From the NCBI RefSeq assembly GCF_001039355.2, contig NW_019775531.1:188553-252552 (forward strand): a stretch of 64,000 nucleotides of DNA, in the 5' to 3' direction. Positions within the stretch are counted from its first letter, which is position 1; every line of letters begins with the position of its first letter. The DNA comes from Lingula anatina. Lineage: Eukaryota > Brachiopoda > Lingulata > Lingulida > Lingulidae. Below, one piece after another: positions 24,816-36,752 of the stretch. The notes under the pieces are model-generated. The model worked only from the letters and a program-made list of their open reading frames with translations. It was not told the origin of the DNA and made no database searches. A program made the translations under genes and the position numbers.

Positions 24816-25724
24816 ATTGTCTGTTGCCATAGAGATACCTCGTAATGCGTAGTAAGTATTTTACCGATCAGCTGTAAGAAGTTACTTTTTTGGATAGACA
24901 CGATATAAGATAGGAAAAATGTAAAAAAAGGAAGAGCAATGGAGGATTTTACTACGGAAAGTGTTGGGGGGGGGGTACTAAAAAGAAATTGCCTCGCTTC
25001 ACTTGATAGATATAAAGCAGTAGCAACAACAGTAGCAAGGCAGGAAGGATTTTTTCATCGTATGGCCCTCTATTTAGGACACATGTATGGAAAGATTTTT
25101 TTGTTTTGTTTCGCTTGCTATACTGTTATTTGGAAGGAAAGGGGCCAGAAAGTGGCAAAGGGGGGGGGGGGTAAACATACACCGGCCATGGCCTTCCTCC
25201 CCCTTCATTGAAAAGCAGTACGGTAAGAATATTCTATTTGATATAATCCATACACCTTATTGATAATTCTTATAAAATTGCTTCACAGAACCCCATTTTT
25301 GTCCGGTGTGACAAGAATGGTAGTCAGCTATAAACCGTTGTCCTTTCCTTATTACTTTGAATAAGTGACACTCGTCCCATATTTCCTTATATATAACCCT
25401 TATACTCCGAATAACCCTAACCTGTGCTAATCATATGGGACCTCGGACTTCCCTTCTTAAGACAACCATTCCTGTCATACCGGGAAACCTTGACATTGAC
25501 GCCGATAACCAAAATAAAAATGACAAAATGTGATTCTCCAGGTCCCCGTGAATTAGCAGGACTAGCTGGCACGCAGCGTGAATTTTTCCTCGGCTAAATG
25601 TGCTGAATTTGATTATTATTCCAAGAGAGTGATAATTTCACGACAGCCTTTCCCGGGTTTAGGTTTTGTCATCCTTTATATTGGACGCCGATTACGTGCA
25701 CGAGAGTGAACTACGTGTAACAAA

Positions 25725-28288
25725 ATGCGGACCATAATCAATTTCCGTCTCAAACGCTTTCTTTTTATTTTATTCGTTACATGGACAGGGTTATTTCTAT
25801 TACCCTTGTTGTACTATTTCACTTGGATGTATCCTGTTCATCGTATTCCCATGTCAACCTCTTTGCAAGAGCAGTTAACTTGCAACTACCAGCCGCCGTT
25901 GGATTTGCTGTTCCCGTCACGGAAACCCGATTCTGTTCTTCCGGTTGCCCACATTCCACCACAACAACCTGATGGCACGGAGGCAATTTTGGATGGTGTT
26001 AAACTGGTGGAGAATTTCACATGGAAATTAGTTCCAAATACAAACCACTACGTGTTTTCGGCATTTTGGGACACCAGACACGATTCCTTTATCAGGATTA
26101 TTTCTATAATAGACAAAAATACAAAAGCTCCCTCTTATTGTCGAGTATGGCATAAAACTGTTGGACGAGATAAACAAAAGAACGAAAGTAACCCCCAGAC
26201 ATCAACCAGCCTACGTAAACTTTCAGTGGAAATTATTCCAAAAGATGGAAGGTAGTGTATTTTTTTATTTCTAATATTATTGTGGGACTTCTCAGCTGGT
26301 AAATGGACCAATCTTCCTACATAGATGATTAAATTCCCGGTTTTTAATGGAAATTTTCATCAAAGAATGTGTGAAATGATCTTTGATTTTTGACGCACTG
26401 AGACATGTCTTGAACCGAGAAAAGTTAAATGACATAGAGATAGTTGGTGCGTACAAATATTTATTCCACTAGACCTCCGTATGCGTACTACTTTGAAATC
26501 AATTTAAATAAACGTCGTAGAAGCCGCCAAGAACTTGTCTCAAAAAAAAAACATAGAATGGGCCGTTCACGTGAGACCCATGAAAGTCCCATCCCAAAAA
26601 ATATGCGTTAATTTAGGCAGTTTCTTCATAATTTTTGCCCTCTACTTGCATTAAGGTGGAGAGGGAGCACACACTTTAAGGATGCCTCTAAATGTAATTG
26701 AGAGGCACGTATCCCCAACGACCCTCCCTCCAAACCACCATGACTTAAGCACCTCGGTCTACTTTCAGATTTGCTTGTTCGATCCTCCATTGCAACGTCT
26801 CCAAGATACAACATCCTATCGCGGTGTCAGTTGTTCCTGATATATCGACCAAAGAAACAGGGCCGCCCATGTTGACAGTCCTTGACAGACAACCAACGTG
26901 GATTAAAGGCAAAGACAAACAATCCTTTGGTGTCTGCATCCAGACGCCTCTCTATGATTTCAAGAACTTTCTGAAATTGGTGGAAGCCTTTGAAATGTAC
27001 AAGATATTGGGAGCCAGACATGTTACAATGTACAATTACACCGGAGATCCGGTGCTTAATCACGTTCTTGAAGCCTACGTGGCACAAGGTGAGTTCCCAA
27101 CGTGCTCCTACAATGACCAACTTTTCTGTATTCTGCTCAAAGCCAGAAAGAGGCGTGCCAATATTTTAATCTCATTGCATTCAGCAAGAGTCCCCTCCCC
27201 GAGGAGTTCGAAGAACCTAGCTGCAGTACAATAGTTTCGTTTTGAACGCTTTCTTCAATCCTCTTTTCTACCGCATAGTGTATAGTCTGAATAAGTGAAA
27301 GTTATGGTTTTCGGTATCTGTAAAGTTAAACATTACAAATACCTTGTGAAGTTTTAAAATTACAAAAAAGGGGCATTCCATATAACTTGGGGAATAAAAT
27401 GAGAAAACAACGAGTTAACAAAACAATGTTGAAACTGGCTATTGTTGCCTCTGATGAGCTCTCACAGCGATATCCACGTAATTTGGTAGAGATAAGATTT
27501 AATGGTAAGAAATACGGACGTTACGAAATGACCGTGACACAGGACACAGGTTGTGCCCAATTCCAAAGTATGACGAGGAAGAAGTCTGTAAAATAAAAGG
27601 TGGCAGCGGTGGGATTCTTTACCACACCGGAAGATTGTTACCCAAAAGTTGATTTTCTTTTTTACTTTCAGGCTTTCTCGACGTGATCCAATGGCCCTTG
27701 CCTCGTGAAATACGTGTCAATGTGTCCGATGATCTGTACAATGAAGGGGTTTACTACTACGCCAAGCTCGCTGCTGTTCAGGATTGCCTGTACCGCAACA
27801 TGCACAAGTTCAAGTACATCGTTTTCATGGATACTGATGAAGTCATCGTACCAAGAAACACCCGAGTCTGGATGAAAATGATAAAAAGCCTCCCGCAAAA
27901 TGTCTCGGCTTACTACTTCAGAAGGGCCGAGTTTATTTTGAACAGTGCAGTAATGCCAGGCGAGAATTCAGATGAAAGGCTTATAAAATACCACCCGGCT
28001 TCCATTCTGGCGCGTCAGAGAATCAGACTGATTTACGAATTCAAGAAGAAATGCTGTTTTAAATCCATCGTGAAACCGGAGAAGATTTGGACTATGAACG
28101 TACACTGGGCAGAGAAGGCAATGGGGCCCATACATGAAACAGATTCAGAAAAAGGTCTGACCCATCACTATCGCCCGAACAGAAAGTCTAAACGCCCACA
28201 AATTGTCGATCCCTACATGGGCATATACCAAGACCAGTTAATTAGAAACATTGACAATTTAATTCAGAATATAGCAGCATTGAATTAA
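25725..28288 (+). CDS. Glycosyltransferase family 92 protein, tandem copy 3
   Basis: Exons 25725-26251, 26769-27088 and 27672-28288, phases 2 and 1, 1464 nt, 487 residues. The signal anchor is FLFILFVTWTGLFLLPLLYY. The catalytic region parallels copy 2: YCRVWHKTVGRD, HCNVSKIQHPIAVSVV, GVCIQTPLYDFKNFLKLVEA, MYNYTGDPVLNHVL, YYYAKLAAVQDCLYRNMHKF, FMDTDEVIVPR and KCCFKSIVKPEKIWTM. Exons 1 and 2 have exactly the same lengths as copy 2; the size difference lies in exon 3. Even intronic DNA is shared: GTGGCAGCGGTGGGATT occurs upstream of exon 3 in both. This is a recent segmental duplicate. All recognised motifs are intact, so it is predicted functional. The sugar donor and acceptor are unknown. Confidence 0.9.
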
Positions 28289-28561
28289 TGTTTTTTTCCT
28301 TTGGTGCGTGGTTCAGCTGGAACGTATCTGAGTTTTATTACCTTACTTGTATAAAGGTCCTTAACTTTTAGATGTGGTGTAATTGTATATAATTCGGGCG
28401 GGTTTTACCTTTAGTTATCCATATAGATCCCACAACTTCTGGGCATCTTTTGGTTGTATTATTATTGGCATAAATCTTAACTTTAGTTATTCGTATATAG
28501 AGACCCACTACTTCCTTATATATGTACATATGGTACGGTTTTTTATAATTAAGAATATGAC

Positions 28562-28813
28562 TGGGTTCCCATACCTACATCGATCTAACAGGATCGATCC
28601 ATCTCCAAGAGGTTTCTCGCTATATTGCTTTCAGCTTAAGTGGCTTTAGATGTCTACCACGCCTACCGAAGCTGTTAAACGATAATTAATGACCCCCTAG
28701 CAACTTCAGTAGGCAACAGACATCTAAGCCGTTTAAGCTGATTGCAATTCAATGAGAATCCCCTTGGAGATAGATCAATCCACAGTTAGTACGATTGGGT
28801 CTGGGAATTGTCC
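28562..28813. mobile_element. MITE family I, copy C
   Basis: Begins CTGGGTTCCCATACC with ATCGATCTAACAGGATCGAT and ends TCTGGGAATTGTCCC. The two halves are inverted repeats of about 110 bases: TTAGATGTCTACCACGCC on the left answers AGTAGGCAACAGACATCTAA on the right. Confidence 0.8.
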
Positions 28814-30247
28814 CTTAGTCATTTGTTTCGGCCCTGCATCTAGAAATATATATGGGTTTGTGTAGTTAGCATAGGTAATCGTAAATGTGTCGAGGCTCAC
28901 AATTTTCAGATATACAGTCAGTCATTTTTTTCTTTAAAGCAATTAGAGTGCAATCCCGGGCGTAGACGGCATGCCACCTCTTTGGTAAATGCACTATGAT
29001 CAAATGTTTATAAATTGCTAAAATCAGCAAAAATATTCATTAGCTTGGTAGTTGGATCATAAATGATAATTATCAAACAAAAGGCGAAAATCTTTCATGC
29101 CGTTGGCTTACGGCCAACCTTGACGTAGGACTTCATCATGATTGTTTCTTACTGACCGCTAGCTACCCATAAATATAAGCGGGGGTCGATCTACCTGACA
29201 TTTGTAAGAAGGCCCTGGCCGCTGTACCACCTAGCTGCCAGTAAAGCTTGGTGTAATCGTTATAAAAGAACCAATCCCTTTGTTTAGCTGCCGGATCATA
29301 ATCGTCAATCTTACGTACATATCTTAACTTCACCAGTGTATACGTTAGGTGGTGTATGTGCATGCATGATTTTGTCATTTTGATGATTACAATCCAATTA
29401 AATTATTATAATAATTAATTAATTTTAATATAATTTAATTACAACTATTATTTTAATCATTGGTGCCACGGTTGAATTGTAATGCCTATTTTAACTCTTT
29501 ATTTAAGGTGCACAGACTTAAGTAACGTTTACTGTACCGGTAAGGTTAAGTGGATTTTCATATTTTAATCTACAGTTTTATGTTTAGTATATTGTAATTT
29601 TTCATGTACTACGAAGCTGAGTATATTTTGACTTCTTAGTTTGGAGTAAATAACTTACATGGCAGTTTAGCAGCTTATGAGAGCATGCACAGCCAGTGAA
29701 TAATAAAAAAATCACTAAAGTGAGGCTGTGGTAAGTTATAGTAATTTATGAAGTTGTGGTAGTTAGTAAGCATGGGCAGTTTATTTTGATGCACAAAATA
29801 GATCAATTGTATTGTAAGTAGCTGACAGTTATTCATGATAGTTGTTAGTTATTGATAATTGATATTAACTGATAACTGAGAGTTATTGATAATAGTTGAT
29901 AGTTAAGTGATAGTTGATAGACAGTGATAAAAGTTCTTCACCTCTTCACCTTGATATTAAAATAGCAGTAAGAGAAACGAGGCATGTTGTGAGGGTCTAT
30001 ATGGAGCCATGCTCACAGTGCATGTGCGTTTGTTACAATTTCAGTAGTTCGTGATGACAGTAAGTGTGGAAATAGTATGAACCCCCAGACGTGACTTCTT
30101 GATTTCGTCGAATATCTTCAGATTAAGTTGTGAATAAATTAACACGTTTTGTGACTTGGAACAAAGTTCATTTCTTTCCTTTTTTTTTTTTTTTGCAATA
30201 TTCGTTCTAAGCGGCGTGACAAACGTGCCGCGTGGAAAGAATATTAC

Positions 30248-30498
30248 TGGGTTCCCATACCTAGGTAGATCTTACAGGATAGATCCATTTCCGAGAAGTT
30301 TCTCGCTATACTGCTTTCAGCTCAAGCGGCTTAGATGTCTGACACGCCTACTGAAGCTGCTTAACGATAATCAACCTTAATAACTTCAGTAGGCGTGACA
30401 GACATCTAAGCCGCTCAAGTTGATAGCAATTTAGCGAGAATCCCCTTGGAGATAGATCGACCCACAGATGGTACGATAACGTCGGGGAATGGTCCCAC
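30248..30498. mobile_element. MITE family I, copy D
   Basis: Closest relative of copy C. Starts CTGGGTTCCCATACC and ends GGGGAATGGTCCCAC. The inner arms TTAGATGTCTGACACGCC and GGCGTGACAGACATCTAAGC are nearly exact complements. Confidence 0.82.
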
Positions 30499-30652
30499 AG
30501 TTGCTTTGCTTATTTACATGGCGGCCGACGCTTTTCACATCTGTTTAATAGTTCAGACGTAACAATCAGAACTACCATGACACATGGAAATCTCATCCCA
30601 CAAGGCATTGTTTAACTGCCAAATAAGGGACAAAGGAGCAGGCGATTACTTA

Positions 30653-30810
30653 AGGGTGTGTTCACATTAATTCTATCGTACTAGGTAGATCGACACAACT
30701 GCACGGGGACTCTGGCTGAATGCAATCATATTAACTGAAGGACAGGCCTTCTCGAGCTTCTAGGGGGTGATAAATTGCCGTGTGCAAAGTACGCACTGTG
30801 AGCGCACCCT
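30653..30810. mobile_element. Short TIR element
   Basis: The left end AGGGTGTGTTCACATTAAT and the right end ACTGTGAGCGCACCCT are imperfect inverted repeats. The interior has family I-like words (TAGATCGA, CTGAATGCAATCA, ACAGGCC). Confidence 0.5.
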
Positions 30811-31067
30811 AACAACGTTAAAGAATTTTACAACCGGGTGGGGGGGAGCACCTGCGTAGTTTAATTTAGATATAGTTTGTGAAAATAAAAATAAAAAGAG
30901 TAATTATTTGTAAGAAAATGAATGAATGTATTTTTGACGTTATCTGTTAATTCATTCGGTTTTTCATTTCTTTGTATCCATAGTTCAGTCTGTCTTTTTT
31001 TTTTTTTTTTTTCTTATTTTTGTCGGCCGGTTAGTTTGTCCTATAGTTATTGGTAAGACATTCAAGC

Positions 31068-31069
31068 AT

Positions 31070-31108
<39 letters not shown>

Positions 31109-31112
31109 TTTT
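31068..31112. repeat. (TTTA)n microsatellite
   Basis: About 11 TTTA units, next to a poly(T) run at about 30995-31012. Confidence 0.95.
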
Positions 31113-31882
31113 AAACCCAATCCCAATCCTATTTTGGGTGTCCGATGGTGTTCAGCTTAATTGTTCTTACAAAATAATAACTGAGACTTCAATTTAACGC
31201 ATTATTTGCGCTTGTCTTATTCCCCAGCTGGCCTCCATGCTTGGCTGCTAACACGTTCAGCTCGGAAAATCTTTAGCCTGTCACGTCTGTCAAAAAGGTT
31301 TTCTCTTAGTCCAATTCACACTGGATAGTAATAACCGCGATCTGCTTTGTGGCTATAGTAAGTTGTATTGTTGATATATATACAAGCACATATGGCGGCA
31401 TTGGAAATACAGTATTTTTTTATCAGTGGTTTTCTTGCCAAATCGAATTTACGTCCAAACAAAATTGTGTTTTTTTAACTCACGATTGAATGCTGGACTC
31501 GTGTTTTAAACTATTTCTAATTGAATAATTGAGTATTAAGTGACTTGTCAGTCGTTCATACCACCATGGCTTCCTGGTGGGAATATCAGATGCATTTCTG
31601 TGTGTTTTCCTAAAATTTCCGAATTGTGAAAAATAAGTAAATTTGCTGGATATGCCGACATAGAAAATATGGATTTGGGGACATCTAATATTTCCCTTTA
31701 GTTCTGCTCAAAAGAACGTAGTGACGTAGACATGTAGTCGAGATGACTGACGTCATGCACCAGCTTAGAAGTCCTTGAGCAAGTCTTAAACCGAACCAGA
31801 GCCGATCGAACTGCTCTAAGTGTGAACGCATCCACAGATGATTCTGGAAGGTCAAACAAAAGTTAAGGAGGGATACTAGTGG

Positions 31883-31890
31883 TATAAAAG
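31883..31890 (+). promoter_or_regulatory. TATA box of the hemerythrin gene
   Basis: TATAAAAG sits 91 bases before the start codon. That leaves a 5' UTR of roughly 60-70 bases if transcription starts about 30 bases downstream. It is the clearest core promoter in the window and fits a strongly expressed gene. Confidence 0.65.
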
Positions 31891-31980
31891 CGACTATTTA
31901 ACCACTACCACACAGAGACACTACGCACGTTTTTACTCTATCAAGATAGTGAACCTTACTGCCACTTGTTCCCAGTCACA

Positions 31981-32723
31981 ATGCCACCGCCAGGCCCACA
32001 CGCTATGCCCGAACCCTACGTATGGGACAGGACATTCAGAACTTTCGTAAGTAAATCAAAATTATAAGTTTAATATGTAATTATGTTGAAATTACGAGTT
32101 GAGCTATAAGGTAAACTATTATAAGATCTTATATTTTCTTTTTCTTTTCATTGGCGTAGCTATTGATTCCCTCGTTTATCGTTTGGCCAGTAGTTAACTT
32201 TTACCCATTTGTGAGGTTTCAATGTCCCATTGGCATGTGAAATGTGATATCCACCGGTAGATAACGTTCGTGTTGCATTCGGTTAGGAGTAACCGCCCTT
32301 CCTCCCCCCCCCCCTCCCCCTTCGTTAACACCAGAATTGCTGATTTTTAGCATCAACACAAATTTGTACCGCGGAATAAGGAAAGGAAGAAGTATGATAA
32401 GATCTAAAATGCAAAAATTAGAAAAAAACTTTGAAAAAAAAATGAACTGGAACATGCTTAGAAAATAACGCCACGTGTATTTTTCGACGACATTTAAATC
32501 TGCAGTTGGATTACTTCTTTTCTCTTAAGATCTAGATATTGCTTTTCGCGGCACAGAAGGAGACAGATATTGGAAAAAATTCCCACACAATGCCAGATGT
32601 CACCGTTAGATTCAGCAAAGAGTTTCTTTTCTTTATCGCAGTACTATAGCGTGATGAAGTATTAATGCAGTGAGGATGTGGCTTTCGTTCATTTAAATTT
32701 ATTTTTTCAATAAGCAGGAGAAA

Positions 32724-32783
<60 letters not shown>

Positions 32784-33542
32784 CACTATATAGCATAATT
32801 TTTATAATACCCTTCCTCCTTTAAAGTATGAAAACCAAATGGAATAAATCCATTCCAGATTTTAAAACGTAATCTCTAGTTTTGAAGCCACAAGGATTTT
32901 AAAGAATTCTAAGGTAAACACATTATTCTAGGTGTTTGGAAAGATAAGCAGATGGAAAATGATGACATTTTGAAAATTTGCATCTTTTCTTCCCCAGTAT
33001 GACAAGATCGACGAGCAACACATGGCCCTCTTCGTTGGCTTGTTTAACGTCGCCGAGAGCAACCTTGACGAAGACGTGGAGCTGGCCGTGAAGGTCTTCA
33101 CAAAGCACTTCCATGACGAGGAGGTGAGTTAAGGGGAATTGGATTTGAGCAGACTGAAGACCAGGCCCCGTTTCACAAAATATAAACTTATGCTTAAGTC
33201 TGGTTCTATGGCTAAGAACTTATTACCAAGGTTACATGGTCACGTTGGCACATCTTACAGGTTGTACCCTATCAGGAGCAGTGTAACAGCACCCATATAG
33301 AAATCCCATAGTCAACTAAGTCAGAGAACTAACTTAATATTTTTCTGTGAAACTGAGGCCAGCAAAACATTTTCACTGTACTAGTTCTGATGATGATTTA
33401 ATATGGGTTAAGGTAGACATATTTGGTCGGAAATTAATCGTGAGTTAAAATACATTAAGATGCTATTTCAGAAATTTTAATAATCTGTATAACATGTGAT
33501 TTATCTACATTTGCTCTCATTCCACCCTTGCTTGCTTTTTTG

Positions 33543-33585
<43 letters not shown>

Positions 33586-34331
33586 ACAAACAATCTACAC
33601 TCAGAATTATTCAACACGACCTGTACTATTGACATTTACATGTATCTCTGTCACCAGGAAATGATGAAAGCTGCAAACTACGAAAACTATGAAGAACACG
33701 TTAAGATCCACAAAGCTTTCCTGGATGACATGAAGCTTTGGCAGTCACCGGTAGCTGGCAGCACCATCGCCATTGCCAAGGACTGGTGAGTATAAAGCCC
33801 CCTTTACAACGGACGGCGTCCTTTCTGCGTCCCGTAGAGTAAAAAATTACTGTACGTGCCATCTGACCGATCATTGAACATTCATTTGCAACCAAAGCCT
33901 CCTTTCTACGAGCACCGCGATGCGAGTTTCATGGCCGCACAAATGGCACAGAAAGGACGCCGTCCAGTGTAAAGGGTGGGGGTGGGGGTGGGGTTAAACT
34001 AACATACTGAATCATATGATATACATTAAGAAGGAACGTGGGTTCAGGGGGCGAGGACGGAGGGGAGGGACACAGCGTACCCACAACCCCAATTTCTTTA
34101 CTACGGGAGCATCCCTTCCATCTGCCCCTGCCCGTTCCTACCCATAAAAATTGACTAATTAACGTACGATATAAAACCGAACATTTTTATCTCTTCCTGT
34201 GTCCTAAACGTAAAATAATTCTCATCTTCTCTTCTTCCTCCCTTCTATTTAGTTTGATTACCTTTATTTAATATTACAGGCTGGTTAACCACATCAAGAT
34301 ACAAGACTTTAAGTATAAGGGGAAGCTGTAA
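31981..34331 (+). CDS. Hemerythrin
   Basis: Four exons, 31981-32046, 32998-33123, 33658-33785 and 34280-34331, give 372 nt and 123 residues. It is a non-haem di-iron oxygen-binding protein. All seven metal ligands of the family can be placed: His in DEQHMALF, His and Glu in KHFHDEE, the two His in YEEHVKIHKAFL, and His and Asp in NHIKIQD. The aromatic N terminus PYVWDRTF is also typical. A proline-rich extension (MPPPGPHAMPEP) precedes it, and the protein is slightly longer than the usual 113-118 residues. There is no signal peptide, so it should be intracellular, as in coelomic blood cells. Introns carry two MITEs and TA and TC microsatellites. Oxygen transport versus storage (myohemerythrin-like) cannot be decided here. 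Confidence 0.95.
32729..32779. repeat. (TA)n microsatellite in hemerythrin intron 1
   Basis: About 25 TA units. Confidence 0.97.
33163..33360. mobile_element. TIR element in hemerythrin intron 2
   Basis: The left end AGGCCCCGTTTCACAAAA and the reverse-complemented right end GGCCTCAGTTTCACAGAAAA are inverted repeats. Such GGCCCNGTTTCACA termini are common in animal MITEs (family knowledge). It begins about 40 bases after the exon 2 donor. Confidence 0.65.
33548..33582. repeat. (TC)n microsatellite
   Basis: About 17 TC units in hemerythrin intron 2, 75 bases before exon 3. Confidence 0.95.
33794..33977. mobile_element. MITE family II copy in hemerythrin intron 3
   Basis: Begins AAAGCCCCCTTTACAACGGA with CGGCGTCCTTTCTGCGTCC and ends AGAAAGGACGCCGTCCAG, TGTAAAGGG. 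Same family as 20571-20798. It starts 9 bases after the exon 3 boundary, leaving the GTGAGTAT donor intact. Confidence 0.78.
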
Positions 34332-36175
34332 CCTGGAGAACGTTATCAAGTTTTTCCTTTTTTTTTTTTTTTTCATTTTTATCTCAAACTTTAACATGGC
34401 AGTCTAAACAGACAGAAATTAAGTCGACATTTTCAACAAGATAAGCTAAATAAGTCCAGATTTCACGACTTTGAACGTATTCAACATTAAACAATTATTT
34501 CCTGGGAATGTTTCCACTATTGCCGTTATACAATTGTGTTTATTCTCTTATTTTAATATTGTGATTCTTGTAACAAAAAATGTATCCCGTCTTCTTTCTT
34601 TTTAACGAGTGTTTTAACTTTAAATTGTGTTTGTTTCTTCAATGCGGCAGCCAATATATCAATATGTGTAGAGTAATTTTTTTGTGTTTTTGCTTTTAGT
34701 TTAGTTTAGTTTACTTTAGCAAAGTATTGACTTTGAGTTTATACAAACTGATTTCGTTTACCCCGATTTTTATTCTAACGTAGATAAATTTCCAACTAAA
34801 AGAAGTCTTGGTGTTTTCATGGAAGAAAAAAAACTTGCATGCATTTTCACAGAATTGTTTAATTAGTCGTGATTCCTTTATTATTCCGTTCTTCGTTTAT
34901 TATTATCATCATCGGTATTATTATTTGATTAGATACAAAAAAGTTCCAGCATATTTTTACTGTTAGTAGCATGCTTAATAATATAGCTGTGTATTTCTAG
35001 TACTGCAATGCTGCCAATGCAATTATTATCGCCAAATACGTATGACATGCGTACACGTTCCGCTGTTGCTTGCGTACATGTAGATGCGTGGAATATAAAT
35101 AGATGTCGTATGAATGATCATTCTCCATCTCTTTTATTAACGTTTTTTATTTACTTATGTGCTAGAATTCTTATAAATATGAAAACTTGGATAGGAGAGC
35201 TAGAGTGTGGTTTTTCGGGACGGTAGAAAAGTAGTGTTACAATTATTAGAATTTAGGTTCACATTCATTGAACTCTGATGTGATGGTGTTAGTAATAGAG
35301 ATTCCTTCGTGCCAATAAATAATACAATTTAATTTAGTTGTTTCTTTGCTCTTTTTCATTTTTCATGAAACTCTTTTTTTTTCTGATTGCACTGATGTAT
35401 AGTCATTGGTAACAGAGTCTAAAAGTCGCCCTAAATATTCAATATTCCATCGAAATATATAGTCTAGAGGACGAAATAATGAATTTATTCAAAAGATTAC
35501 AAAATAAATACGCCACTTATTAGTAAATACAAACAAACCAGATAAAACTATAATGACAGACCCGGGTGCAATCAAACAAGGATAAAAACGGACTGGTATT
35601 TTCTGTCGTAAATATAACACAAATTAAACTCGGATTCTCATTCAGCTGTAACGTAAGGAAATTTATTGCTTAATAGTGCAAATGGCAATATGCGGCATCT
35701 TAATGAACTAAAGATTAGACCGTGCAAAATATGGCACAGTTGTCAAACTTTTTATTTACCTTTCTAGTTTGTATTTTCTAAACACTTTCGTGCAGTCAAC
35801 ATAGTACTACATCAATTTTCCTTGTTCTTATGTGAGGAATTCAACATTTGGCTATTTACCACAAATCTTACCTTTATATATTTATTTAATAAAGTTGATG
35901 CTAGTAAGTTATTAGTCACTAATAAAGCAGAATATTCAAATTTGGCTTCATTCGTATGTTTTAAAATATTATATATAGACTTCATACTAAAATGTCTAAT
36001 ATCAAACTGGACGTGCTTGGAGACGTTAAATACAACTTTACCAAGGGAAAAAAAGTTTATTGACTTAGCCTTCATGATGAGACATGATTAACTTAACAAA
36101 GATAATATAACATGTAAATAACTACATTTAAATGAAGAAAAAATATGGTTATCTTTTGGTTGAAGTGAAATCGAG
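34332..36175. other. Hemerythrin 3' flank, no further gene seen
   Basis: AT-rich DNA. The clearest AATAAA on the plus strand is at 35314-35319, which would give a 3' UTR of about 1 kb. Overlapping ORFs near 35812-36091 on both strands are Phe/Asn/Lys-rich and look like chance. Confidence 0.45.
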
Positions 36176-36330
36176 ACAGTGGCGCAATACGTTGCTATCC
36201 TAAGCAGTGAATTTGCAGCAAACTTGCTAAAAACTGCAAATATTTCTTGCAAATTTGTTGCAATACGGCTGCAAACTAGCAGCAATAAAATTTTTCTTGC
36301 AAACTTCTGCAAACTCGTTACTTTAAACTT
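36176..36330. mobile_element. TTGCAAA/TGCAGCAAA-word repeat element
   Basis: Repeats of TTGCAGCAAACTTGC, CTGCAAATATTTCTTGCAAA, GCTGCAAACTAGCAGCAA and TTCTTGCAAACTTCTGCAAA occur in both orientations. The architecture resembles the AACGTT and CTATAG elements: a short tract built from one reiterated word. Confidence 0.45.
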
Positions 36331-36746
36331 TACAATTTACTAAGGGACGCCAAGCTGAAAACCGTCCAGCCAGTCAGCCACAAGTTCGGGCCCTGAGTAC
36401 CACTGCCCACTGTTAAAACATTCCTACATTCCTACGTAAGTCTACATAGTTCTCAGTAAGAAGATTTCAATGACCGTCGGTTTTCGGGGTGAAGGACCAC
36501 CCTCTACCCGGATGGCAGATATTACAGGCACATTTCCACATTTCGTGAAAAATGTTCCTGTAATATCTGTCACCCTGGTACAGGGCAGTGAAGAACGATG
36601 TTCGCTCATTTCCTATAATCCAATTAAATTCGTTGATTAACCCAATCAATTCATTAATTAATCCAGTCAATTAAAAAGTCAGGGAACGACTTAATACCAG
36701 TGTCAAATGCAAACATGAGGTCAATTTTTAAAAATAATGGTTAGGT

Positions 36747-36752
36747 TTTATT
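36747..36752 (-). terminator. Candidate poly(A) signal of phosphofructokinase
   Basis: AATAAA on the minus strand, the best-placed signal I see downstream of the stop codon at 39971. If used, the 3' UTR is about 3.2 kb. The intervening DNA has no other gene. Confidence 0.3.

Larger units (their letters stand above)
21913..25700. other. Intergenic DNA between GT92 copies 2 and 3
   Basis: No ORF with coding character was found. The region is a nest of short repeats: AACGTT-type elements, a 70-bp tandem array, a CTATAG-word element, a family I MITE and a near-perfect foldback, each listed separately. The last ~200 bases before 25725 resemble the DNA just upstream of copy 2 (CAGCCTTTCCC, TTTATAYTGGACGYCG), so they belong to the duplicated gene unit. 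Confidence 0.6.
28289..31880. other. Intergenic region between GT92 copy 3 and hemerythrin
   Basis: Contains two family I MITEs, one further TIR element, a TTTA microsatellite and a low-complexity tract of GATAGTTGATA-like words at about 29820-29935. No ORF with domain-like content. Confidence 0.6.

Noticed and set aside
32532-32786. Minus-strand ORF with poly Ile-Tyr
   Set aside because: It is generated by the (TA)n microsatellite.
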